Assembly (NCBI GenBank): GCA_021824565.1
Contig: JAKAKL010000101.1
Location: forward strand, 1-64,000
Reading direction: 5' to 3'
Length of the DNA: 64,000 nucleotides
From: Bacteroidota bacterium
Lineage (GTDB): Bacteria; Bacteroidota; Ignavibacteria; Ignavibacteriales; Ignavibacteriaceae
Under the pieces are notes generated by a model that saw nothing but the letters and a program-made list of their open reading frames with translations, was not told the origin of the DNA and did no database searches. Shown in pieces: positions 1-9,012 of this stretch (position 1 is the stretch's first letter; each line of letters starts with the position of its first letter). Made by a program: the position numbers and the translations under genes.

Positions 1-34
1 CTTCTTTTTGACTCATTGTCAGTATTCCTTCCAT
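1..34 (-). CDS. Transposase N-terminus (ISNCY-like), cut by left edge
   Basis: A minus-strand ATG at 34 follows a clear AAGGAG ribosome binding site (positions 41-46 read on the minus strand). The eleven visible codons read MEGILTMSQKE and run off the left edge. The LTMSQKE start resembles what I recall of ISNCY-type helix-turn-helix transposases, which open with a short lead and a (T)MSQxE segment. The family call rests on these few residues and on the IS-like direct repeats just upstream (78-119), so it is tentative. An alternative in-frame ATG is at 15. Confidence 0.4.
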   Translation of the reverse strand, partial: MEGILTMSQKE

Positions 35-126
35 TGCGAGAACTCCTTTTTTCTGAGTTCTCTAATTTAATTTTTACTGACATTTCTACTGAGTCCAATC
101 TATGACATTTCTATGGAGTTATTACA
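1..126 (-). mobile_element. End of an insertion sequence with 17-bp direct repeats
   Basis: Two direct repeats, TGACATTTCTACTGAGT (78-94) and TGACATTTCTATGGAGT (103-119), match at 15 of 17 positions. They lie 25 bp apart, just upstream of the transposase start at 34. Repeated terminal motifs outside a transposase gene are typical transposase-binding sites at IS ends. The element boundary is probably close to 119-126, but the other end and any target duplication lie outside the window, so the exact edge is unknown. Confidence 0.45.
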
Positions 127-273
127 TGAAATATCATTTCATATATTTCTTCTTGCTTCACAATATTTATTTTCTTATTTATATCGGCAGCAAAAAGCAG
201 CAATGCTGAATCTTAAAATATTTTCTATTTAGAGCAAAGCCGCATCATCAAAATTGAGTGATACATTAATAAA

Positions 274-1515
274 ATGAATCTAAGCAGAGAAAACCTGGAA
301 TACTTAATCGCCGCGTTCGAGATAGTAGCGTCATCGCTCGACAGCAAGGAAGTTCTAAATAAAATAATGAACCAGGCTGCAAAGCTTACCGGCGCCGAAG
401 CGGCATCAATATTTATTGTAGATGAATCCGCGGGCAAGCTCGATCTAAAGGTAGCGACAAATCTTACTGAAGAGCAGGCTCAAAAGATATCAACGCCGAT
501 TGGAGAAGGACTTGTCGGTTATGTTGCAAAAACCGGAAAGCTTATCAATCTTTCCAACGCGCAGGACGACAGCCGCTTTTACAGAGCGATAGATAAGATA
601 ACCGGAGTTACAACCAAATCATGCTTAACTGTTCCGCTCATAGTTGAGAATAAAATTGTCGGCGCGACGCAGGTATTAAACAAAGCTGACGGGAAAGTTT
701 TTTCCAACGGGGATGAGCTTCTGCTTACTGAGTTTTCAAGGCTCGCAAGCGTTACTTTAAATACGTCATGGCTTCACGAGCAGATCGTTGAGAAAAAGAA
801 AATTGAAGCCGACCTCGAGATTGCGAGATCAATTCAGAATAAGCTGCTGCCTGATAAAGAGCTTGTTCATAACAAATTCAACTTCAACGGATTCTACAAG
901 CCGGCGCAAAACATAGGCGGCGATTATTTTGATTACTATCCCCTTTCGCTTAATGAAGTTTTCTTTACGGTCGGAGACGTAAGCGGAAAAGGCGCCCAGG
1001 CTTCGATACTAATGGCATCCGTTAAATCTTTTCTTGCCGCCTCGCTCGATACGAACAATGATTTTGCTGAACTGGTTTTCAAGCTGAATAATTTTTTCTT
1101 TCTCAACAGCCCGTACGATAAATTTATTACGATGTTCCTCGGCATATTAGATACGGAAACAGGCAGCATGACGTACATAAACGCCGGTCATGAGCCGCCG
1201 GTAATAATAAGAGATTCGAACAAAGTCGAAGAGCTCGTGTCAAATAATTTTATGCTTGGCGCGTTGGACAACTTGGAATTCAAAACTTCCGAAACTATAT
1301 TAAACGCAGGCGACATTTTATTTATTTACAGCGACGGCGTAACGGAAGCCAAGAGCAAGGACAAAAAATATTTCGGCGCGGCAAATTTAATCGGACATCT
1401 TCTTAGCTGCAAAAAAGAGAAAGAAGATTTTATTAAATTTATTCCCGAGAAGATAAACGCATTTACGAGGCACGCGGAGCAGTCGGATGATATAACATTT
1501 CTTGTTATAAAATAA
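274..1515 (+). CDS. GAF domain-containing SpoIIE-type PP2C phosphatase
   Basis: A 413-residue cytoplasmic signalling protein. An N-terminal GAF domain (about residues 15-165) is followed by a short coiled linker and a SpoIIE/RsbU-type PPM serine phosphatase domain (about 200-412). Metal-binding and core PPM motifs are visible: IGGDYFDYY near 214, GDVSGKG near 234, INAGHEPP, SDGVTE near 353 and QSDDIT near 405. Such phosphatases dephosphorylate STAS anti-sigma-factor antagonists. A STAS gene starts 27 bp downstream on the same strand, so a partner-switching pair is likely. The GAF domain presumably senses a small ligand that cannot be named. No serine kinase or sigma factor lies next to it. 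Confidence 0.9.
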   Translation: MNLSRENLEYLIAAFEIVASSLDSKEVLNKIMNQAAKLTGAEAASIFIVDESAGKLDLKVATNLTEEQAQKISTPIGEGLVGYVAKTGKLINLSNAQDDSRFYRAIDKITGVTTKSCLTVPLIVENKIVGATQVLNKADGKVFSNGDELLLTEFSRLASVTLNTSWLHEQIVEKKKIEADLEIARSIQNKLLPDKELVHNKFNFNGFYKPAQNIGGDYFDYYPLSLNEVFFTVGDVSGKGAQASILMASVKSFLAASLDTNNDFAELVFKLNNFFFLNSPYDKFITMFLGILDTETGSMTYINAGHEPPVIIRDSNKVEELVSNNFMLGALDNLEFKTSETILNAGDILFIYSDGVTEAKSKDKKYFGAANLIGHLLSCKKEKEDFIKFIPEKINAFTRHAEQSDDITFLVIK

Positions 1516-1542
1516 GTAACCATAATGAAAGAAATTTCTTAA

Positions 1543-1884
1543 ATGAATTTTAGCTTAAGCGATTTTAAGGGTGTGTGCATTGTTAAGATAAACACCGACA
1601 ATGCAAGCCAGGAAATTACGAAGGAGTTCAAGGACTTATTAACGAAGCTTATCGAGGAAAAGCATTATATAAAATTCTTGATCGACTATACGTCGGTTGA
1701 ATTTGTAGACAGCGCGTTCCTCGGCGCAATGGTGTACGCTTACAGAAATATTATGGTTAAGCAAGGCGGAATAAAAATCTGCGGATTGAACGAGACGCTG
1801 GTATTGAGATTCGAGATAACCAAGCTTAATAATTTGTTTGAAATATTTTCAAGACGGGAAGATGCGCTGCAAAGCTTCAATTAA
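1543..1884 (+). CDS. STAS domain anti-sigma factor antagonist
   Basis: 113 residues forming a single STAS domain of the SpoIIAA/RsbV type. The usual phosphorylatable serine lies in the segment FVDSAFLGAMV, after the strand FLIDYTSVE. Dephosphorylation by the adjacent GAF-SpoIIE phosphatase should let it bind an anti-sigma kinase. No kinase is found in the window. The ATG at 1543 lies 27 bp after the phosphatase stop, consistent with one transcript. The function is inferred from family and neighbour. Confidence 0.85.
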   Translation: MNFSLSDFKGVCIVKINTDNASQEITKEFKDLLTKLIEEKHYIKFLIDYTSVEFVDSAFLGAMVYAYRNIMVKQGGIKICGLNETLVLRFEITKLNNLFEIFSRREDALQSFN

Positions 1885-1967
1885 ATATTAGCGGTAGACA
1901 GAATGCGCTTCGATATATTTTTAATATGAATGTTTATTATAAAGATATAAATTAAAAGGGCGGCTTC

Positions 1968-3926
1968 ATGCATCAGTTTTCAATCATAAGAGATATAGTA
2001 ATAATATTATTGGTTTCGCTGCCGATAATATTCCTTCTTAAGAAAATTAATCTTCCGAGCATACTCGGCTTCCTTGCCGCAGGCGTTATCATTGGTCCAT
2101 TTGGTCTTCATCTCATTTCCAACGTTCAAAACATACAGGCAATGGCTGAGGTTGGAGTAATACTATTGCTATTTACAATCGGGCTTGAAGTGTCGTTCAA
2201 AAAATTAGTAAAGATGCGGCGGATGCTTTTTTATGCGGGCGGCTTGCAGATTGTAATTACCATTTTTATTACCGCGCTGATATTTTATTTCATAAAGTTC
2301 CCTTTAAAGCAGGCGGTCTTTTACGGGATGCTGGTAAGCTTATCGAGCACTGCGATAGTATTAAAACTATTTTCAGACAGGAACGAGCTGGATTCTCCGT
2401 TCGGAAGAATATCTATGGTAATTCTAATCTTCCAGGACCTTGCCATCGTTCCGATGTTAATACTTCTTCCCGTTTTAGGCGGATGCGCGGGCATTTCGAT
2501 AATGAGTTTTCTTCTGCAGTTGTCAATAGCCTTTGCAGCGGTAGCATTAATAATTTTATCGGCAAGATATTTAATGCCGAAAATATTATATCATCTCGCA
2601 AGGCTGCGCATAAGAGAAGCATTTACGGTCGGAGTAATTTTGCTTCTGCTTGGCACCGCTTATTTAACGAACTTATTAGGGCTTTCTTTTGCTATCGGAG
2701 CTTTCATCGCGGGATTAATTTTATCAGAGTCGGACTACAGCCACCAAGCGGCGGCAGACATTCTTCCGTTTAAGGACGCCTTCAACAGTATCTTCTTTGT
2801 TTCAATCGGATTATTGTTAAACATAAAATTTGTCTACGATTATTTTTTTCTGCTCCTCGCGCTGACTCTGGGAATTATAATACTGAAGTCGTCAATAATT
2901 TTTCTTTTAATACGATTGATGAAATATCCGTTGCGCATTGCAGTAATTGTTGGTTTCAGTCTTTCGCAGATAGGAGAATTTTCTTTCGTGCTTGCGCTAT
3001 CCGGGATGACATTTAATTTAATCGGCAGCGATTTTTATAACGCATTTCTCGCGTCGTCAATATTTACAATGCTGATAACTCCATTTTTAATAAAGCTGTC
3101 GCCGGTGCTTGGATATAATGCAGGCAAGATTTCAAAGGCAAAATCCGAAACGGAAAGCCAGTTAGAAAACCATGTAATCATTGTCGGCTTCGGCTTGAAC
3201 GGGAGAAATTTAGCTAAGGTATTAAAGGAAACGGGAATAAATTATATTGTAATTGAAATCAACCCGGAGACTGTGAAAGAAGAGAAGACCAAAGGTGAGA
3301 ATATAACTTTCGGAGATATAACACACGAGGAAATTCTTCAAAGCGCCAATGTAGAGAAAGCCTCGATAATTGTTTTCGCTATTTCTGACCCGCGCGCTTC
3401 TTCGTTAGGATTAAGACACGCGAAGAGATTTAATCCGGACATCTATTCGATAATACGCACGAGATATATTTCAGAGATAGAAGATTTAACTGCACTTGGC
3501 GCCGATGAAGTAATACCTGAGGAATTTGAAACTTCGCTTCAGATATTCAGCAAGGTGCTGGAGAAATATCACGTACCTTTGAACATAATAATGAAGCAGG
3601 TATCATTCCTCAGAAATTCTTCGTACAGTTTGATGAGGAAAGATATAAATGAATATAACTCGCTCGTAAACATCAACGAGCTTTTAGCCGCCGGATTGAC
3701 TGAGGCTTATTTTGTAGACGGGAATAATATTCATGTCGGCAAATCTATGAAGGAATTAAATCTTCGAGCGCTGACCGGAGTAACTATTATTGCGATAGTT
3801 CGAGGCGGAAAGACAATTACAAATCCGGGAAGCAATGAAAATATAATTGCAGGCGATACATTGGTTTTAACAGGCACACACAAAACCGTAGACGACGCAA
3901 TCGGGTTTTTAAACTCAACAGCTTAG
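1968..3926 (+). CDS. Monovalent cation:proton antiporter-2 (KefB/CPA2) with RCK domains
   Basis: 652 residues. The first 380 or so are a polytopic Na+/H+ exchanger domain with about 12-13 membrane segments, including the LSSTAIVLKL segment typical of CPA2 proteins. After this comes a cytoplasmic TrkA-N/RCK domain (Rossmann motif VIIVGFGLNGRNLA) and a C-terminal TrkA-C domain (about 575-650). The family exchanges K+ or Na+ for protons across the inner membrane under nucleotide control. The start is an ATG preceded by AAAAGGGCGG. It converges with hpnE, with 8 bp between the stop codons. KefB, KefC and YbaL cannot be separated from sequence alone. Confidence 0.9.
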   Translation: MHQFSIIRDIVIILLVSLPIIFLLKKINLPSILGFLAAGVIIGPFGLHLISNVQNIQAMAEVGVILLLFTIGLEVSFKKLVKMRRMLFYAGGLQIVITIFITALIFYFIKFPLKQAVFYGMLVSLSSTAIVLKLFSDRNELDSPFGRISMVILIFQDLAIVPMLILLPVLGGCAGISIMSFLLQLSIAFAAVALIILSARYLMPKILYHLARLRIREAFTVGVILLLLGTAYLTNLLGLSFAIGAFIAGLILSESDYSHQAAADILPFKDAFNSIFFVSIGLLLNIKFVYDYFFLLLALTLGIIILKSSIIFLLIRLMKYPLRIAVIVGFSLSQIGEFSFVLALSGMTFNLIGSDFYNAFLASSIFTMLITPFLIKLSPVLGYNAGKISKAKSETESQLENHVIIVGFGLNGRNLAKVLKETGINYIVIEINPETVKEEKTKGENITFGDITHEEILQSANVEKASIIVFAISDPRASSLGLRHAKRFNPDIYSIIRTRYISEIEDLTALGADEVIPEEFETSLQIFSKVLEKYHVPLNIIMKQVSFLRNSSYSLMRKDINEYNSLVNINELLAAGLTEAYFVDGNNIHVGKSMKELNLRALTGVTIIAIVRGGKTITNPGSNENIIAGDTLVLTGTHKTVDDAIGFLNSTA

Positions 3927-3934
3927 TCAATGGC

Positions 3935-5221
3935 TTATTTTTTATCGGCAGCAATAACTGCTTCAGCTGCTAATCTTCCGCTTAACACGGCGCTTTCAAT
4001 GGTAGAAGGCAAGCCGGTGTCGATCCAATCTCCGGCTAAAAAGAAATTAGAAATGTTAGTCTTAGTACACGGTCTGCTGTGCTGCGTTTCCTTGGAAGCG
4101 ACGAAGGTAGCTCTTTTTTCTTTGATGATCTTAAAGCTTTCCACCATTTCCCTCTTTATATTAGTATATTTTTCAAGCTCGCTTAATATTATAGATAAAA
4201 TATTTTCTTTTGATTCGTCTATATATTTATCTGCGTCGCTGATAACAATGGTAAGATGGGAGCCATGATTAAAGATCCAATGGACATGAGAATCAATTAG
4301 ACCGTAAAAAGTTTTGTCAAGAACATTCTCTTTCAGCCAAAGATGCACAGAGAGAATTGATGAATAGGCAAAATCTGTCTTGCTGAAATTCTCTTCCGGG
4401 AATATTTTCTTTAGCGCATACTGCGGCACCGAAGAAATAAGATAATCAAATTCAGTGATACTTTTCTTAGTAGTGATTACTTCACAAATCTTGTTATTAT
4501 TAATATTGACGGACTGAATGCCTTCCTGGAGGTTTATTATGCCGCAGTGGTCTTCGATAAATTTCTCAGCGTGGTTGCAGTACGTTTCCGTTAATCCGTA
4601 AGCAGGCAGAATAATCTTAGTAGAAAAATTTCCATTTAGAAACATTCTCTTAATTAGATTGACGAAGACTTTCGCCGATGCTTTTTCAATGTTTGTATTC
4701 ATCGCGCCGACAGCAATAATTTCCCAGAATGCTTTTCTTACTTGCATGCTTTGATTTTCCATTTCGAGCCATTCGTAAATGGAAAGGCTTTCTAATTTAT
4801 CGCCGCTGTAAAAAGGCAATCTTGAAAGAAGCAGCAGCAGCCGGATGCGTTCGTTAAAATTCAACGCTTTATAATTCAAAAGTCCGGCGACTAAATTCAA
4901 CGGGTAGAAAAGAGGAAAGGATTTTAATTTATACAGCTTTTGTTTTGGTGCGAGAAAATTTACAGACAATCTTTTTTGAATGTGTAAATTATCTTCGGCA
5001 TTAATTATTTTAAGGAATTTAAGAGTTTCTTTATAGCAGCCCATTAAAATGTGCTGTCCGTTGTCAATCACCGTACCGGTTGAAAGATCTTGAAATGAGT
5101 AAGCGCGCCCGCCCAATTTTGGAGATGATTCAAGGAGTTCAACTTTAAACCCTGCTTTAAGAAGATAGACCGCAGAAGTAAGCCCGGCAATTCCTCCGCC
5201 GATTACAAGGCATTTCTTCAT
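3935..5221 (-). CDS. hpnE: Hydroxysqualene dehydroxylase HpnE
   Basis: 428-residue FAD-dependent amine oxidase/desaturase-fold protein. The N-terminal dinucleotide-binding motif is GGGIAGLTSAVYL and a GQHILMGCY segment, characteristic of HpnE rather than CrtI, follows. A C-terminal FLAGDWIDTGLPSTIESA motif closes the FAD site. HpnE reduces hydroxysqualene to squalene as the third step after HpnC and HpnD. The ATG at 5221 shares one base with the hpnD TGA stop, so the genes are translationally coupled; a TTG one codon upstream is less likely. Squalene would feed hopanoid or carotenoid-like lipids, but no cyclase is in the window. Confidence 0.9.
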   Translation of the reverse strand: MKKCLVIGGGIAGLTSAVYLLKAGFKVELLESSPKLGGRAYSFQDLSTGTVIDNGQHILMGCYKETLKFLKIINAEDNLHIQKRLSVNFLAPKQKLYKLKSFPLFYPLNLVAGLLNYKALNFNERIRLLLLLSRLPFYSGDKLESLSIYEWLEMENQSMQVRKAFWEIIAVGAMNTNIEKASAKVFVNLIKRMFLNGNFSTKIILPAYGLTETYCNHAEKFIEDHCGIINLQEGIQSVNINNNKICEVITTKKSITEFDYLISSVPQYALKKIFPEENFSKTDFAYSSILSVHLWLKENVLDKTFYGLIDSHVHWIFNHGSHLTIVISDADKYIDESKENILSIILSELEKYTNIKREMVESFKIIKEKRATFVASKETQHSRPCTKTNISNFFLAGDWIDTGLPSTIESAVLSGRLAAEAVIAADKK

Positions 5222-6060
5222 CAATAAACTAAGCTATATTTTGCCCATACGCCTATCGCAATACCGACCTTTTCAAATTTTGAAACGCGGATATTTTTAT
5301 GATAAACATCGTAGTTGGCATTAACTATTTTTTCAAGCATCTTATGATAGATATGCTGCATCGCTCTTGCGGCGAACATAGAATATTTATCATCGAGGTT
5401 TAGGTCCTGAGTTGCACGGCTAAAATAATTGTCAGCGCGGTTTACTTCGTACCGCATCAACGATTTAAAACTTTCATTGTATGTTTGATTCAGAAGATCG
5501 CTTTCGGAATATTGGAACTTCATCAAATCTTCCTGCGGCAAATATATTCTTCCGTTCTCTGCATCTTTTTTTACATCACGCAGGATATTTGTCAATTGAA
5601 GCGCTATGCCGAGATCGACAGCAAAGTCTTTTGCCGACTTATGCTTGTACCCGAAAATTTCAATGCACATAAGTCCAACTGTAGAAGCGACTCTGTAGCA
5701 GTATAAACGCAGATCGTCGAAAGTTAAATATCTTTTATTTTGCAGATCCATTTCCATTCCCTTTAACAGCTCGAAGAACGGATCAAGAGGAATGTTAAAT
5801 TGATTTATTGTTTTGCCAAGCTTGTTTAATAATTGATAATCGGAATGCCCTTTGAAAGCTTTCTCTAATTCAATTCTCCATTTATGAAGCTTCTCGTATT
5901 TAAGATCATCGGGTTCATTTTCAATATCAACAATGTCGTCGGTCTTGCGGCAAAAAGCATAGACGGTATTCATTGCATCGCGTTTCTCATGCGGAAGCAA
6001 ATTAAAAGCGTAATAAAAACTGCTTTTGCTTTCCTTCGATATTTCTTTAGCCGAATCCAT
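5221..6060 (-). CDS. hpnD: Presqualene diphosphate synthase HpnD
   Basis: 279-residue trans-isoprenyl diphosphate synthase of the squalene/phytoene synthase family. Two Asp-rich metal-binding motifs are visible: the CRKTDDIVD region near residue 40 and QLTNILRDVKKDAENGRIYLP near 155-175. It condenses two farnesyl diphosphates to presqualene diphosphate. The gene begins one base after the hpnC stop and ends overlapping the hpnE start by one base, giving the order hpnC-hpnD-hpnE. Order and motif set favour HpnD over phytoene synthase CrtB. Confidence 0.88.
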   Translation of the reverse strand: MDSAKEISKESKSSFYYAFNLLPHEKRDAMNTVYAFCRKTDDIVDIENEPDDLKYEKLHKWRIELEKAFKGHSDYQLLNKLGKTINQFNIPLDPFFELLKGMEMDLQNKRYLTFDDLRLYCYRVASTVGLMCIEIFGYKHKSAKDFAVDLGIALQLTNILRDVKKDAENGRIYLPQEDLMKFQYSESDLLNQTYNESFKSLMRYEVNRADNYFSRATQDLNLDDKYSMFAARAMQHIYHKMLEKIVNANYDVYHKNIRVSKFEKVGIAIGVWAKYSLVY

Positions 6061-6061
6061 A

Positions 6062-6904
6062 TTAATAAAATATTGATTTAGTCAATAATATAAAAATATC
6101 TTTCTTCGTTATTAACGGGCGGTAATTTAATACATCGTAATCATTGCGGCGTATTTTATCCAATATTTTTTTACCGCCTAAAATCGTCCACTTAATTTCA
6201 AACTTTAACCGACCTCTTAAAAAAGCTAAAAGGTTTTTCCCATCTTCAAATAATTTTTCGGTGCTATCAATATTATACTTAACCAACTCCTTTAAATTAA
6301 AATTATTTTTCTTTAACTCAAATATATTTTCATTCACACCAAACTTTTCCATATCGCTTAGAGCAAAATAAATTCTGCCTTTTTGATAATCCGGCAAAGT
6401 ATCCTGCCAAAAATTTGTGAGCTGAAGCGCAGTGCAGACAGCATCGGAATATTTCATTGCTTCATCATCGCGTATTCCATAAAGTTCGAGTATAAGTCTA
6501 CCTACCGGATTGGCAGAGTTATTACAGTAATTCAGAAGTTCTTTAAAATTATTATATCTTTTTTTTATCACGTCCTGCTTAAATGCCTTAAGCAAATTAT
6601 AAAAATGCATCTGAGAAAGATTTTTTTCTATTATAGTTGAATAAAGAGCAAACTCAAGATTGTTTGAATAATTCCCTTTCAGCAGTTCGCTTAAGCGGAT
6701 TTCAAACTCATTCAACTTCTGCATCCTCTCTTCCGGCGTTAAGGTTCCTTCATCCGAAAAATCATCCGCAGTACGAGCAAACCAATATATTATAGCAACA
6801 TGTTTTCTTAATTCTTTTGGAATTAAAAAAGAAACTACTGGAAAATTTTCATAATGACTTCGAGTAAACTTTACGGCTTCGGCGTAAGCAAATTTTAAAT
6901 TCAT
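6062..6904 (-). CDS. hpnC: Hydroxysqualene synthase HpnC
   Basis: 280-residue squalene/phytoene synthase family protein. The first Asp motif is FARTADDFSDEG near residue 45 and the second is QLTNFWQDTLPDYQKGRIYF near 160-180. HpnC converts presqualene diphosphate to hydroxysqualene. It is the first gene of the hpnCDE operon, which is divergent from prfC. Similarity to its neighbour HpnD reflects the shared family, and the WQD in place of RD at the second motif is usual for HpnC. Confidence 0.87.
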   Translation of the reverse strand: MNLKFAYAEAVKFTRSHYENFPVVSFLIPKELRKHVAIIYWFARTADDFSDEGTLTPEERMQKLNEFEIRLSELLKGNYSNNLEFALYSTIIEKNLSQMHFYNLLKAFKQDVIKKRYNNFKELLNYCNNSANPVGRLILELYGIRDDEAMKYSDAVCTALQLTNFWQDTLPDYQKGRIYFALSDMEKFGVNENIFELKKNNFNLKELVKYNIDSTEKLFEDGKNLLAFLRGRLKFEIKWTILGGKKILDKIRRNDYDVLNYRPLITKKDIFILLTKSIFY

Positions 6905-7136
6905 GCTTATATTTTTCTACACTTTGTCAGCTAAATTCTATTAATCATGTCTTTGTTCTATGCGATTAAAATAGCTAAATTTGTGTCGGAAAAATAATTC
7001 AGTTTCTGCAAAAGTAAAAAATGTGTAATAATAATAACTTTATCAGCATTCAGACTCGCCGCCGCGGATCGCAATATTTCTATTAGCCGATCTGCAAATC
7101 TCTTTATATAAATTACCTTAAATAATAACGCGAAAA

Positions 7137-8747
7137 ATGATCAATCATAAAGAAATTAATAAAAGACGGACATTTGCAATTATTTCACATCCTGACGCCG
7201 GCAAAACGACTTTAACGGAAAAATTTCTGTTATACGGCGGGGCTGTTCATCTTGCCGGCTCCGTTACGGCAAGAAAAAACCAGCGGTCCTCGACATCTGA
7301 CTGGATGGAACTCGAGAGAAAAAGAGGAATTTCTATAAGTTCTACAGTTCTTCAGTTCGATTATAAAGGATATAAAATAAATTTACTCGATACACCCGGG
7401 CATGAAGATTTTTCGGAAGACACATACCGCGTTTTAACCGCCGTAGATGCGGTTGTCATGGTTATCGATGCCGCTAAAGGCATTGAAACTCAAACCAAAA
7501 AGCTTTTTGAAGTCTGCAGCAAAAGATCAATCCCGATTTTTACTTTCATTAATAAACTTGACCGCCCTACGCTTGACCCGATTGCTTTACTTGATGAGAT
7601 AGAACAAGTATTAAAGATTGGCGCTTACCCTATGAATTATCCGCTTGGCACCGGAATAGATTTTAAAGGCGTTTACAATAGGCTCGGGAAAGAGATTCAC
7701 ATGTTTGAAAGAACTACAGGCGGACAATTTATCGCGCCGGTTTCGGTGCTTGACGTTACCGATCCGGCAGTTAAAGAAAAATTAAGCCCGGAAAATTATG
7801 AACGATTAATAGAAGAACTCGAAATGCTCGACACGGCAGGCGAACAGTTTGACGCACAGGCAGTTGTTGATGGAACATTAACACCCGTATTCTTCGGCAG
7901 CGCAATGAATAATTTTGGAGTTCAACTTTTGCTTGACGGCTTTTTAGATTATGCAGTTCCTCCTGCTCCAAGAATGAGCACTTCGGGAATTGTAAAGCCG
8001 GACGACGAAGCTTTTTCCGGATTTGTTTTTAAGATTCAGGCGAACATGGATCCGAAGCATCGCGATAGAATTGCATTCCTGCGAGTATGCTCCGGTAAGT
8101 TTACTAGAGACATGCAGGCAATACATACTGCGTCCGGGAAAAAAATTCGCCTGTCAAATTCACAAAAACTTTTCGGACAGGAACGCGAAACATTAGATGA
8201 AGCTTACGCCGGCGATATTATTGGGTTCGTCGGAAATTCAAACTTTGGAATCGGCGATACAATAACGGAAGACCCGTCGATTGTATTTAAAGAAATTCCT
8301 AAGTTTGCGCCGGAGCATTTTGTATTCATGCAAAACCCTAACCCATCAAGTTACAAAAAGTTTAGAGACGGTCTTGATCAGCTTCTGCAGGAAGGCGTAA
8401 TCCAGGCTTTCTATTTGAAAAGCTCTTATCAAAAAATTCCGCTGCTCGGTGCAGTTGGACCGCTGCAGTTTGAAGTCGTGCAATACAGGCTTCAGGATGA
8501 GTACGGCGCAGAATCAAGACTCGAACAAACGAACTGGAAAGTGCTGAGATGGATTTCGCCTGCAATAGAATTGGAAGTTATCGAAAAACTTTCTCTTCCG
8601 GCAGGCGCCGCTCTTGCCTATGATTCAAACGAAAGATTAGTAATTCTACTAACCAGCGAATGGTCTTTAAATTATTTTATCGAGAAAAATCCTAAAATAG
8701 AATTGTCGGATATTCCATTTACTGAAGAAGATTTAATTTCACAATAG
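7137..8747 (+). CDS. prfC: Peptide chain release factor 3
   Basis: 536-residue translational GTPase, close to the usual RF3 length of about 530. Motifs seen are G1 SHPDAGKTT (residues 17-25), switch II DTPGHEDF and G4 NKLDR. After the G domain come the EF-Tu-like domain II and an RF3-specific C-terminal domain. RF3 removes RF1/RF2 from the ribosome after peptide release. It is monocistronic on the plus strand and divergent from hpnC across a 232-bp AT-rich gap, where no clear promoter could be assigned. Confidence 0.95.
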   Translation: MINHKEINKRRTFAIISHPDAGKTTLTEKFLLYGGAVHLAGSVTARKNQRSSTSDWMELERKRGISISSTVLQFDYKGYKINLLDTPGHEDFSEDTYRVLTAVDAVVMVIDAAKGIETQTKKLFEVCSKRSIPIFTFINKLDRPTLDPIALLDEIEQVLKIGAYPMNYPLGTGIDFKGVYNRLGKEIHMFERTTGGQFIAPVSVLDVTDPAVKEKLSPENYERLIEELEMLDTAGEQFDAQAVVDGTLTPVFFGSAMNNFGVQLLLDGFLDYAVPPAPRMSTSGIVKPDDEAFSGFVFKIQANMDPKHRDRIAFLRVCSGKFTRDMQAIHTASGKKIRLSNSQKLFGQERETLDEAYAGDIIGFVGNSNFGIGDTITEDPSIVFKEIPKFAPEHFVFMQNPNPSSYKKFRDGLDQLLQEGVIQAFYLKSSYQKIPLLGAVGPLQFEVVQYRLQDEYGAESRLEQTNWKVLRWISPAIELEVIEKLSLPAGAALAYDSNERLVILLTSEWSLNYFIEKNPKIELSDIPFTEEDLISQ

Positions 8748-9012
8748 TAAAATCTCCTCGAAATACTTGAAATAATAATTTTTCATTCAACATTTACCAC
8801 AAGAGTGCCGGTTTTACAAGAAAATTATTTATTTAATAAAATAAAATTTATTATTTCGATAAAACAGACTTCCGCTTAATCGAAAAACATTCTGTAAATC
8901 AATATTCACTCCGTAATTATCCTGGCATTAAAAGTGATAATTTTATCTTTTATAACATCACATGTTAAATAATTAAATTGATTTTTCATCATTACAAAAA
9001 TGGAAAATAATT

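Noticed and set aside
2413-2773. ORFs in other frames within the antiporter gene
   Set aside because: They lie wholly inside a well-supported coding region and show no domain or start signal.
3935-5221. Phytoene desaturase CrtI
   Set aside because: The GQHILMGCY motif and the neighbours hpnC and hpnD point to HpnE.
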